Positions 56,400 to 64,000 of a stretch of DNA of 64,000 nt are shown one piece after another; position 1 is the first letter of the stretch, and the number at the start of each line of letters is the position of its first letter. The stretch is from Lachnospiraceae bacterium (GTDB lineage Bacteria > Bacillota > Clostridia > Lachnospirales > Lachnospiraceae): NCBI GenBank assembly GCA_902363835.1, contig CABJBM010000009.1, positions 151,966-215,965 of the forward strand. The letters are read 5' to 3'. The translations under genes were made by a program, and so were the position numbers. Below the pieces are notes generated by a model, which did not search any database, was not told where the DNA came from, and saw only the letters and a list, made by a program, of their open reading frames with translations.

Positions 56400-57980
56400 A
56401 TGTATAACCCCAATTTAGCATCGGTGGAACCGCCGAAAATCACTGTCATATCAGCAAAATCGCAAGAGGTTGCAAAGCTCCGCGTGGCGGCATACGCCCG
56501 TGTGAGCAGCGACTCGGATGACCAGCAGAACTCCTACATCGCACAGGTGGACTACTACACCAAAAACATTGCCACCCATGAGGGCTGGGAGCTGGCGGAC
56601 ATCTACGCTGACGAAGGCATTACCGGCCTTGTGGCAAGCAAACGGGACGATTTCAACCGCATGATACAGGACTGCCGGGACGGGAAAATCGACCGCGTCC
56701 TCGTTAAATCCATATCCCGATTTGCGAGGAACACCAAGGAATATATCCAGTATGTGAGGGAGCTCCTCCGGCTGGGCGTCTCCATCCACTTTGAAAAGGA
56801 AAACATTGATACCGGCAAGATGACGTCGGAGCAGATCGCCACCATCTACGGCGCCTTCTCACAGATGGAATCGCAAAACCACTCGAACAATATGCGGATC
56901 AGCATCCGTATCCGAATGGAAAAGGGCGACTACGTTTCACCGGCAACTCCCTATGGCTACAAGCTGGAGGAACGTACCCTGGTGGTCATCCCGGAGCAGG
57001 CCGAGGTGGTGCGCCGCATTTTCACCGCCTATCTGAGCGGCCAGGGCAAGGAGGATATCGCAAACGAGCTGAACCGGCTGTGCATCCCCCGCACGAAAGA
57101 CCGAAAGATGTGGTATTCAACTACAATAGGGTATATCCTCACCAATATCTCCTACACTGGGGATATGGTCTGGCAAAAGAGCTTCGCCACCAACGACATC
57201 CCATTCCGGCAGGTGCGGAATAAAGGAGAAAAGCCCAAATACTTCGTGGAGAACTGCCATGAGCCGATTGTCTCCAAGGATGAATTCCAGCGAGTGCAGG
57301 CACTTCTGGAAACTCGCAGAGCGCAGATAGCGGGTACGGTTTCCTCCGCACTGCTGAAAAAGAAACTCCACTGCGGAAACTGCGGTACCCTGTTCCGAAG
57401 GAAAATCGTCAATGAAAAGGTCTACTGGATTTGCCGGAGGCATGACAGCCACAAAGACCTTTGCCCGATTTCTCAGGTACCGGAGGAACAGATTATCACG
57501 GCAATCCTCCGAATGTACCACAAGCTGAAACGGCACCGTGAGCAAATCCTGTCGCCGCTCCTAAGTCAGCTCACCGAGCTAAGGGAAAAGGAACTCCGCT
57601 CCAACCGCAAGATAAATGACATAGACAAGGAAATAGCACAGTTAACCGAGCAGAATCTCGTTCTTGTTCGACTCAAGTCGAAGGGATACGTAGATTCTGC
57701 TCTTTATTTATCCCAAACCGGCGATATTGATTTCAAGCTGCGGGAACTGCGCCGTCTGCGCCGCCGCATCATGGAAACCACTGGCGAGGACGGGCAGATC
57801 AAGGCCACGGAAGCGATGCTGGATTACCTGGAATCCAGCCCTGAGCACTTAGGGGAGCTCACCGAGGAACTGTTTGAAACGCTGGTAGAGAAAATCACCA
57901 TCTCCTCGGAAACCGAGATGAACCTCACCCTTTACAACGGGCTCACCCTGAAGGAAACCATAGAAAGGACGGTGCGGTAG
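56400..57980 (+). CDS. large serine recombinase 1
   Basis: A 526-residue serine integrase. The resolvase domain has the catalytic Ser in AAYARVSSDSDDQQ near residue 37, and conserved DRVLVKSISRFARN. The Recombinase domain and a zinc ribbon (CGNCGTLFRR and CRR-x-x-x-x-x-x-x-C) follow, then a coiled-coil. Such enzymes cut att sites with 2-base overlap and catalyse excision and integration of the element. The start follows AAAGGAGG, and the next gene starts 1 base after its stop. Confidence 0.93.
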   Translation: MYNPNLASVEPPKITVISAKSQEVAKLRVAAYARVSSDSDDQQNSYIAQVDYYTKNIATHEGWELADIYADEGITGLVASKRDDFNRMIQDCRDGKIDRVLVKSISRFARNTKEYIQYVRELLRLGVSIHFEKENIDTGKMTSEQIATIYGAFSQMESQNHSNNMRISIRIRMEKGDYVSPATPYGYKLEERTLVVIPEQAEVVRRIFTAYLSGQGKEDIANELNRLCIPRTKDRKMWYSTTIGYILTNISYTGDMVWQKSFATNDIPFRQVRNKGEKPKYFVENCHEPIVSKDEFQRVQALLETRRAQIAGTVSSALLKKKLHCGNCGTLFRRKIVNEKVYWICRRHDSHKDLCPISQVPEEQIITAILRMYHKLKRHREQILSPLLSQLTELREKELRSNRKINDIDKEIAQLTEQNLVLVRLKSKGYVDSALYLSQTGDIDFKLRELRRLRRRIMETTGEDGQIKATEAMLDYLESSPEHLGELTEELFETLVEKITISSETEMNLTLYNGLTLKETIERTVR

Positions 57981-57981
57981 C

Positions 57982-58875
57982 ATGGCATGGCAGAGAAATA
58001 TCCCCTTCGGCTATATGATGAAAAACGGCGAAATCCTGTGCTGCCCCACGGAGTCGGCAGCCGTCAAAGAGATTTTCAGGCTTTACTCGGATGGAATGGC
58101 CTACAGCAAGATTGCCGATGAGATGGTGCTCCGGGGCATCGTCTATCACAAGCACACCGACCAGTGGAATAAGCACATGGTCAAGCGCATCCTCGAAAAT
58201 GAACGCTACCTCGGAGAAAAAGAGTACCCGCCGATCATCGAATCGGAAACCTTTATGCGTATCCAGCTTATCAGGGGAGATAAAAATACCTATACCCCTT
58301 GCCCGGAGTACATCAGGCCCATCCGTGAAAAGGCGGTCTGCGGTGTGTGCGGCGGGAAGATGATCAGGGACACAAGAGCATCAAGCAAGGTTCGCTGGTA
58401 CTGCCAGACGGAAGGTTGTACCAACCGCCGATACATAGAGGACGAGGACATCCACACCGCCCTGACAGGACGGCTGAACGCACTGGCTCAGAACCCCGAC
58501 CTCTTCCTCTGGCCCCTCCCACAGCAGGCTGGAGAGCTGACGCTGGAGGTGGCCCGCATCCAGAATGAGGTAATCCGAGAGCTGAACAAAGCGGAGCCGG
58601 GTGTAGAATACACCAAAATGCTGATACTGGCCTGCGCCGCCGAAAAATACAGCGGAGTGCCCGATTATACCCCTTATCACCAAATGCAGATACTGAGGGA
58701 TAGAATCACAGAGCGCCCGATGGACGATGAGCTCCGCAATGAAATCCTCAGAACCGCCGTACAGGAAATACGGTTTACAGGCGGCGGCTTGGAGCTACGG
58801 CTCATCAACGGAAAAACCCTTGAAGCGAATGGAAAGGAGATTGGACGATGCCTGCGACAGCAACAAGGAAAGTAA
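57982..58875 (+). CDS. recombinase-like protein without catalytic domain
   Basis: A 297-residue protein that begins directly with a Recombinase domain (IPFGYMMKNGEILCCPTES) and continues with a zinc ribbon (CGVCGGKMIRD, then CQTEGC) and helical end. The N-terminal resolvase domain with the active Ser is missing, so it cannot cut DNA. It sits between two complete recombinase genes and overlaps the next by 28 bp. It probably works as a DNA-binding partner or directionality factor. A decayed gene is less likely given the intact frame and start. Confidence 0.8.
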   Translation: MAWQRNIPFGYMMKNGEILCCPTESAAVKEIFRLYSDGMAYSKIADEMVLRGIVYHKHTDQWNKHMVKRILENERYLGEKEYPPIIESETFMRIQLIRGDKNTYTPCPEYIRPIREKAVCGVCGGKMIRDTRASSKVRWYCQTEGCTNRRYIEDEDIHTALTGRLNALAQNPDLFLWPLPQQAGELTLEVARIQNEVIRELNKAEPGVEYTKMLILACAAEKYSGVPDYTPYHQMQILRDRITERPMDDELRNEILRTAVQEIRFTGGGLELRLINGKTLEANGKEIGRCLRQQQGK

Positions 58876-60467
58876 CGGTTATCCCTGCCGATCCGATATA
58901 CGCCCAAAAGGATATCCGCAAAAAAGCCCTGCGTGTGGCGCCTTACTGCCGGGTTTCCACCAACTCCGAGGAACAGCTTGACAGCTATCAGGCGCAGATT
59001 GAATACTACACGGAAAGAATCGCCGCCCAGCCCGAATGGACCATGGTGGATATGTTCGCGGACGAGGGCAAAACCGCCACCTCCACCAAAAAGCGCAAGG
59101 ATTTCCTGCGGATGATCAAAGCCTGTGAAAAAGGTAAGGTGGATCTGGTCATCACCAAATCGGTATCCCGGTTCTGCCGGAATACGCTGGACGGCCTCGA
59201 CTATGTCCGCAAGCTCAAGCGAATGGGCGTTGGGGTTTTCTTCGAAAAGGAGAATGTCAACACCCTCTATATGGACAATGAGATGATCCTCACCTTCATG
59301 ATGAGCCAGGCGCAGGCCGAGAGTGAGTCCATGAGCGGCAATATCCGCTGGGGGCACCGCAAGAACTTCAAGGACGGCAAGGTCTACTACCACTATGCAG
59401 GCTTCCTTGGCTACCGCAAGGGCGAGGACGATCTGCCGGAAATTGACCCGGAGGAAGCGGAAATCGTCCGCAGGGTTTTCTCCCGGTATCTGGTCGGGCA
59501 CAGCGTCGCTAAAATCATCGCTGACCTTGAGGCGGACGGCATCAAAACGGTGCGGGGCAAGGAAAAATGGAATGACGGCGTCATCCGCGGCATGCTTAAA
59601 AACGAGAAATACATCGGGGACGCCTTGCTACAAAAGACCTTCATCGCAGACCTCTTCACCCGCCAGTCCAAGAAAAACAACGGAGAGCTTCCCCAATATT
59701 ATGTCGAGAACTGCCATCCCGCCATCATCGACAAGTTGACCTTTCAGCGGGTGCAGGAGGAAATGGCCCGCCGTTCCAGCCTGAGAAAGGTCAGCGCAAA
59801 CGCTAAAACCGAGCTTGCCAAATACAGCGGCAAGTATGTGTTGACCGAGCTTTTATCCTGCGGGAACTGCGGAAGCCCCTACCGCCGTGTCACATGGACG
59901 AGGCCGGAGGGCAAGAAAATCGTCTGGCGGTGCATCAACCGGCTGGAGAACGGCAAAAAGTTCTGCAAGGATTCCCCTACGCTGGAAGAAGGCCGAATCC
60001 ACACCGCCGTGGTCTCCGCCATGAACGAGATGTTCAGCCTGAAAACCATGAAATCTCTGCTGCAGGACAGCATCCTGTCCGCCCTTTCGGGGAACAGCGG
60101 AGAAACAAGCATCGCAGCCATCGACAGTAGACTGTCAGAGCTGCGGGCACGGCAATATGAGCTCCTCCAATTTGCCGCGTCTGTGGGCGCAAACTCCACC
60201 CAATACGATGAGGATTTAAACGAAGTCAGCATGGAATTTTCCGCACTGGTCTCAAAGCGCAGTGAGCTGGAAAAGAACCAGCAGGGCATCGCACAGGCAG
60301 ACCAACGAGCCGAGCAGATCGCCGCCGAGCTGGACAAAATGGACACGGGAATCACCTGCTTTGACGAATTGACGGTGCGGCAGCTCGTCGGCGCCATCAA
60401 GGTGCTGGGTGAAGATAAACTGCTTATCCGTTTCAAGGATGGAACGGAAATCGAGCAGCTCATGTAA
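58848..60467 (+). CDS. large serine recombinase 2
   Basis: A 539-residue serine integrase. The catalytic Ser is in APYCRVSTNSEEQ near residue 35, with LVITKSVSRFCRN. A Recombinase domain, a zinc ribbon (CGNCGSPYRR, WRCINR) and a coiled-coil C-terminal end follow. It is not a copy of recombinase 1; the two differ widely. Three adjacent genes of this kind are characteristic of some clostridial ICEs. The ribosome site is AAAGGAG. Confidence 0.93.
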   Translation: MPATATRKVTVIPADPIYAQKDIRKKALRVAPYCRVSTNSEEQLDSYQAQIEYYTERIAAQPEWTMVDMFADEGKTATSTKKRKDFLRMIKACEKGKVDLVITKSVSRFCRNTLDGLDYVRKLKRMGVGVFFEKENVNTLYMDNEMILTFMMSQAQAESESMSGNIRWGHRKNFKDGKVYYHYAGFLGYRKGEDDLPEIDPEEAEIVRRVFSRYLVGHSVAKIIADLEADGIKTVRGKEKWNDGVIRGMLKNEKYIGDALLQKTFIADLFTRQSKKNNGELPQYYVENCHPAIIDKLTFQRVQEEMARRSSLRKVSANAKTELAKYSGKYVLTELLSCGNCGSPYRRVTWTRPEGKKIVWRCINRLENGKKFCKDSPTLEEGRIHTAVVSAMNEMFSLKTMKSLLQDSILSALSGNSGETSIAAIDSRLSELRARQYELLQFAASVGANSTQYDEDLNEVSMEFSALVSKRSELEKNQQGIAQADQRAEQIAAELDKMDTGITCFDELTVRQLVGAIKVLGEDKLLIRFKDGTEIEQLM

Positions 60468-60481
60468 CGGAGGAACCGACC

Positions 60482-61222
60482 ATGATTTATATTACAGGAG
60501 ATACCCACGGTAATTTCCGCAGGTTTGAAAAGGAATACTTTCCCGCAGGACAGAGCCTGTGCCGGGAGGATTATATTATTGTCTGCGGCGATTTTGGGAT
60601 ATGGGATGAAACACCCCAATCGAACCGGGATCTGGACTGGCTGAATGACCAGCCGTTCACCACGCTGTTTATAGACGGCAACCACGAAAACTTTGACCTG
60701 CTGAACCGTTTTCCGGCCATGAAATGGAGAGGCGGCGATGTCCATCAGGTGCGGGAGCATATCCTGCACCTGATGCGCGGGCAGGTCTTTGAGATCGGCG
60801 GGATGACCTTTCTTACAATGGGCGGCGCCGCCTCCCACGATATCAGCGCAGGCATACTGGAGCCGGATGAACCCGACTTCCTGTATCGCAAGCAGGTGCT
60901 AGACAGGCACAGGGCGCTGTACCGTATCAACCATATTTCATGGTGGAAAGAGGAACTGCCCTGCGATGAGGAATATGAAACGGCCCTGAAGAATCTGGAG
61001 AGCGCCGGCTGGCGTGTGGATTGCATCCTGACTCACTGCGCTCCCGATAGCATTGCGGCACAGGTATGCCATCCCTACAAGCCGGACCGTCTGACCGGCT
61101 TTTTGGAAACAGTCAAGCGCCGATGCAGCTTCGACTACTGGTTTTTCGGGCACCACCATGATAACCGCACTATTGAGGGACGATTCATTCTGCAATGGGA
61201 GCAGATGGTGGAAATACAATGA
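60482..61222 (+). CDS. calcineurin-like metallophosphoesterase
   Basis: A 246-residue phosphoesterase. All metal-ligand motifs are present: GDTHG at residue 6, GDFG, GNHE, a His in LTHCAP, and GHHHDN near the C-terminus. Family members cleave phosphomono- and diesters, including nucleic acids and nucleotides. It follows recombinase 2 by 14 bp behind CGGAGG, so it may be co-transcribed. Its substrate is unknown. Confidence 0.88.
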   Translation: MIYITGDTHGNFRRFEKEYFPAGQSLCREDYIIVCGDFGIWDETPQSNRDLDWLNDQPFTTLFIDGNHENFDLLNRFPAMKWRGGDVHQVREHILHLMRGQVFEIGGMTFLTMGGAASHDISAGILEPDEPDFLYRKQVLDRHRALYRINHISWWKEELPCDEEYETALKNLESAGWRVDCILTHCAPDSIAAQVCHPYKPDRLTGFLETVKRRCSFDYWFFGHHHDNRTIEGRFILQWEQMVEIQ

Positions 61223-61245
61223 GGAAACATATGGAGGAAAAGAGT

Positions 61246-61503
61246 ATGACAAAGGAAGAAACGATTGCCAAGGCTGAAAGCCGCTGGTACGAGGGGAAAT
61301 CCCCACAGGAAATTGTGGAGTTTCAATTATATGAAGATCGGCTGTGCATGCCTCTGGAGCTTTATCAGGAAGCGGTGGCGAAAGTGCTGGGCCGGCCCGT
61401 GTTCACCCATGAATACAAAGAGCCTGAAAAGCTGATAGCCGAATATGAGGCTATCAAGGCTGCGGACGGCAGCCAATCAAAACAGAGCCATGAGATGGCC
61501 TGA
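61246..61503 (+). CDS. small ICE accessory protein
   Basis: An 85-residue protein starting at ATG 61246 with GGAGG 8 bases upstream. It is helical and acidic (TKEETIAKAESRWYEGKSPQ, MPLELYQEAVAKVLGRPVF). I recall similar short proteins near DUF4314 genes but know no function. It sits in a cluster of closely spaced small genes. Confidence 0.6.
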   Translation: MTKEETIAKAESRWYEGKSPQEIVEFQLYEDRLCMPLELYQEAVAKVLGRPVFTHEYKEPEKLIAEYEAIKAADGSQSKQSHEMA

Positions 61504-61517
61504 TAGGAGGAATCGTG

Positions 61518-61799
61518 ATGTTTATGGACCACAAGCAGGTACAACGTATCAAGGACCAATACCCGCAGGGAACCCGCATCCGTTTGATTGGAATGGATGA
61601 CCCCTATGCCCCCATTCTGCCCGGTACGGAGGGAACGGTGAATGTTGTGGATGACATTGGAACGCTTCACTGTACATTTGACAACGGGCGCACTCTCGGC
61701 GTCATTCCAGGCGAGGACAGCTTTTCCGTGATCTCGCGTCCGGAGCAGCCTGAATTGCAGGAAAGCGAATCCGAGCAGTTCGGCATGAAGATGGAATGA
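61518..61799 (+). CDS. DUF4314 protein
   Basis: A 93-residue protein with AGGAGG upstream. The family pattern is clear: RIKDQYPQGTRIRLIGMDDP, then PGTEGTVNVVDDIGTLHCTF and NGRTLGVIPGEDSF. It is an SH3-like beta domain common in ICE and phage accessory regions; the function is unknown. Confidence 0.85.
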   Translation: MFMDHKQVQRIKDQYPQGTRIRLIGMDDPYAPILPGTEGTVNVVDDIGTLHCTFDNGRTLGVIPGEDSFSVISRPEQPELQESESEQFGMKME

Positions 61800-61811
61800 G
61801 GGTGAAATAGA

Positions 61812-62375
61812 ATGGAAGAAAAAGATTTGCGGGCGGTCTATATAGACCGCCTGAACGCTATGCTTCCGACAGTGGAGTTCGCAAAGCTGGACCACTCCTG
61901 CAATTCGGACGATTTCAGCTATGCCAAAGAGATACTGAAACGGATGCATGACCTTTGCATTGAGGTATATGGCACGGACTATTTCGACGACTACACCTAT
62001 GAAATCGTTGATCTTCCCGCCGTCATTCGAGGTAGCAACACCGGCCATATAGGGTTGGGCATCGTAACCCTTGATCTGGAGTCCTCCGGCGAGCATTGGG
62101 GAACCTTCTTTTTGACGCCGAAGGGTGTCATTGAACAAGGTGGCGAAACCATCTCGGCCACAGAGTCCAAGTACCTGTCAACGGTATATATTCCTTACGA
62201 ATACTGGTACACCATCCCTGTCGAGGGGGATATTCATGTGGATTTCGACAATGTCCCGTGGAGGGTGCAGGATCTTCTGAACCATTGCTCTCCGGAACAA
62301 CCGGAAATGGAACAGGACAGCCAACAGGCCAATGACCTCAATGCAAGTCAGCAAAACGGGCCGACTATGAATTAG
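61812..62375 (+). CDS. ICE accessory protein, unknown function
   Basis: A 187-residue acidic protein. The first 150 residues are mixed alpha/beta (LPTVEFAKLDHSCNSDDFSY, GIVTLDLESSGEHWGTFFLT); the last 30 are Gln/Asn/Glu rich. No family is recognised. It is co-directional with DUF4314 and ends 58 bases before the next gene. Confidence 0.6.
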   Translation: MEEKDLRAVYIDRLNAMLPTVEFAKLDHSCNSDDFSYAKEILKRMHDLCIEVYGTDYFDDYTYEIVDLPAVIRGSNTGHIGLGIVTLDLESSGEHWGTFFLTPKGVIEQGGETISATESKYLSTVYIPYEYWYTIPVEGDIHVDFDNVPWRVQDLLNHCSPEQPEMEQDSQQANDLNASQQNGPTMN

Positions 62376-62433
62376 CGCCGTACTTTTCCACGATTAATTT
62401 CTTAACCTGCAAGGGAACAAATGGAGGAACGAT

Positions 62434-63012
62434 ATGAAGCGTATTAAAATAGACGAACTCCGCACCATGACAGACCGTGAAGGGCTTGTTATCCAAGGAT
62501 GTGGCGGTAACCTCTCGGAATGGGTAAACGGCATCAATGAACTGCTGACGCAGGAGGGTATCCTGCAAAACGGCGATACGTTCAAGGATGTTTCGGTCTT
62601 TGAGCATAACGGCTGCACCAATCTGCTGTTTTCAATGGAAAATGTGGATCTGGACATAGGAAAGCTCGCCATGTGGCGGCTGCAGAGCCATGCAACCTTT
62701 GGCGGCACCTGGCTGAGTGATTATCTCCCTAACCGGCTGGGTGTCGACATGAACGGGCCGCCTGTTCAAAGGGAAAAGCCCGACTGCGCCCTCATCGGGC
62801 AGGACGGAAACATTTTCAACCTGATGGGCATCGCCGCCCGAACACTGAAGGAAAACGGACTTGGCGATCAGGCAAAAGAGATGCGGGAGCGGATCACCAC
62901 CAGCGGCAGCTATGACAAAGCACTCTGCATCATCGGAGAATATGTCAACATCACCTCTGCCGAAGATGCCCAGGAGCAGGACTGCGGCTTTGAAATGGAG
63001 CAAAGCTACTGA
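62434..63012 (+). CDS. two-part ICE accessory protein
   Basis: A 192-residue protein with GGAGG upstream. The first part is EGLVIQGCGGNLSEWVNGIN to AMWRLQSHATFGGTWLSDYL. The second is ALIGQDGNIFNLMGIAARTL to KALCIIGEYVNITS, which I have seen repeated in other ICE proteins as a separate unit. The function is unknown. Confidence 0.6.
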   Translation: MKRIKIDELRTMTDREGLVIQGCGGNLSEWVNGINELLTQEGILQNGDTFKDVSVFEHNGCTNLLFSMENVDLDIGKLAMWRLQSHATFGGTWLSDYLPNRLGVDMNGPPVQREKPDCALIGQDGNIFNLMGIAARTLKENGLGDQAKEMRERITTSGSYDKALCIIGEYVNITSAEDAQEQDCGFEMEQSY

Positions 63013-63098
63013 TATTCCCTTTAGATTTTCACCGGCAGGACCGACTCTGCCGGGTACATAATAAAACAGGCTCACAATGAGCCGGAAAGGAGAAGCCC

Positions 63099-63929
63099 GT
63101 GAAAGCACTGAAAAATGAAAGCTCCCTCTATATGGAGCAGATCGCATCTACCATAACCGATTGCTACGAAAGCAATGACAAGCCATCCAACCAATCTCTG
63201 ATGGAGCTTTATACCCTAATCGGCCGATGCATCTGCCGCCAGGGGGAAAAAGCCTTTGTCCCTCACTTGGCCGAAACCCTTGCCATCCGGTTACCATTGC
63301 TGAAAGGCTTCTCCCTTCGCAATCTCCGCAGGATGCGTAACTTTTATCGCACCTACGCAAACGACCCGGCTCTCATGGAAAAAGCGCAGTCTCTGAGCTG
63401 GACGCAAAACGCCGTTATACTGGAGTGCTGTGAAAGCGATGAGCAGCGTTCTTTTTATATCAGACTTGCGGCAACGCAGAATCTTTCCAAGCTGGCATTG
63501 ATGAAAGCCATTGAGGAAAACACCTTTGATGCTTTATCTAATGAAGAAAGTCCTGCTGAACCCGGTATCCCCCCTGTACGCAATATTTCACCCGATACGG
63601 GCGTAGACACCACGGCAACCATTGAAACGGCGTGTGCGCCGTTTGTACCCGCGTGTGAACCGCTCCGCCAAGGGATTGATATGCCCAGCAGCACGGACAG
63701 GTTATCTACTGCGGTTTCCGCATGGAGAGAAAGCAATTGGCAGACCAAACGCAAAGCAGATAACGATCCGTCTCTGCTCAGTTTCATCAATTACCATCCA
63801 CCTGCTCCTCCGCCTCTTGTGTTATGGGTTGACAAGCTGAAACCGCTGCAAAACTTTCCGCCCGGTATGCGACCTCGAATGGAAAATCTCCGGGAGCTTT
63901 TTATAACCACAAATCATGACCACCCGTAA
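63099..63929 (+). CDS. DUF1016-N-like protein without nuclease domain
   Basis: A 276-residue protein starting at GTG 63099 behind AAAGGAG. Residues about 30-125 (FSLRNLRRMRNFYRTYANDP, then LSWTQNAVILECCESDEQRS) match the N-terminal helical domain of YhcG/DUF1016 proteins. The C-terminal PDDEXK nuclease usually present is absent, replaced by a low-complexity region and a short closing domain. DNA-binding without cutting is plausible. Its stop lies in the first hairpin at the window end. Confidence 0.7.
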   Translation: MKALKNESSLYMEQIASTITDCYESNDKPSNQSLMELYTLIGRCICRQGEKAFVPHLAETLAIRLPLLKGFSLRNLRRMRNFYRTYANDPALMEKAQSLSWTQNAVILECCESDEQRSFYIRLAATQNLSKLALMKAIEENTFDALSNEESPAEPGIPPVRNISPDTGVDTTATIETACAPFVPACEPLRQGIDMPSSTDRLSTAVSAWRESNWQTKRKADNDPSLLSFINYHPPAPPPLVLWVDKLKPLQNFPPGMRPRMENLRELFITTNHDHP

Positions 63930-63991
63930 AACGGGTGGTTTGCACTAAGGCTGTAAGCCTTTGTTACCGGCCAGCGCCTCAAGACGCTGGC
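63919..63991. repeat. three consecutive hairpins at the window end
   Basis: ACCACCCGT/ACGGGTGGT (63919-63939), AAGGCT/AGCCTT (63947-63961) and GCCAGCG/CGCTGGC (63970-63991) follow one another. The set recalls structured ends of IS200/IS605-type elements, but no transposase is visible, so this is only a suggestion. The first could serve as a weak terminator. Confidence 0.45.
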
Positions 63992-64000
63992 TTTCACTTC

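Noticed and set aside
1-64000. CRISPR arrays, tRNA or rRNA genes
   Set aside because: No regularly spaced repeats and no cloverleaf or rRNA sequence was seen by eye in either strand.

Overview
The window reads as a large integrative and conjugative element (ICE) with cargo, from a Gram-positive anaerobe of class Clostridia; Oscillospirales-like gut bacteria are my best guess. The reasons are the gene families (DUF3846, DUF4314, DUF6133, DUF6550, PrgI, VirB4/VirD4, MobP-type relaxase, large serine recombinases), AGGAGG-type ribosome binding sites before nearly every gene, ATGA stop/start overlaps, and GC-rich codon use in the ICE backbone. Blocks of cargo look clearly more AT-rich. Species cannot be named from the sequence alone.

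Layout. 1-9.5 kb: a Tad/Flp-like type IVb pilus operon in tight translational coupling (Ig-repeat surface protein, small pilin-like protein, A24 prepilin peptidase, CpaB, TadZ-like ATPase, TadA, TadB, TadC, TadE-like pseudopilins, DUF6550). 9.6-12.2 kb: a secreted protein, a possible ADP-ribosyltransferase-fold protein and a VirB2-like membrane protein. 12.2-17.5 kb: an accessory island with four minus-strand genes, three copies of a structured repeat, and an AbiE-type toxin-antitoxin operon. 17.6-29.3 kb: conjugation genes (VirB6, PrgI, VirB4, NlpC/P60-M23 hydrolase) interleaved with a cytosine methyltransferase that contains a second overlapping reading frame, and an amidoligase/gamma-glutamylcyclotransferase pair. 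29.3-36.7 kb: candidate oriT, ribbon-helix-helix accessory protein, relaxase with Sel1 repeats, TOPRIM protein, VirD4 coupling protein, HTH protein.

36.9-54 kb is cargo: a TetR-controlled membrane protein, an IS1182-type transposase remnant, a TetR-ABC exporter operon, and a complete potassium-uptake locus (kdpFABC with extra TPR, TrkA-N and small-protein genes, kdpD, two kdpE-like regulators, a CBS-domain gene). A motif repeated before four genes of this locus looks like a local KdpE regulon. An orphan cyclic-di-GMP-I riboswitch follows. 54.7-60.5 kb: small sigma-like factor, MazF-like toxin, then three adjacent serine recombinase genes, the middle one lacking the catalytic domain. 60.5-64 kb: metallophosphoesterase, DUF4314 and other ICE-type accessory genes, ending in a set of hairpins.

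How it fits together. The relaxase, RHH protein and VirD4 would process and deliver DNA through a VirB4/VirB6/PrgI channel opened by the dual cell-wall hydrolase. The Tad-like pilus could provide contact or surface attachment. The serine recombinases would move the element. AbiE, MazF and the methyltransferase would help maintain it, and the Kdp and ABC loci give the host potassium scavenging and drug or peptide export.
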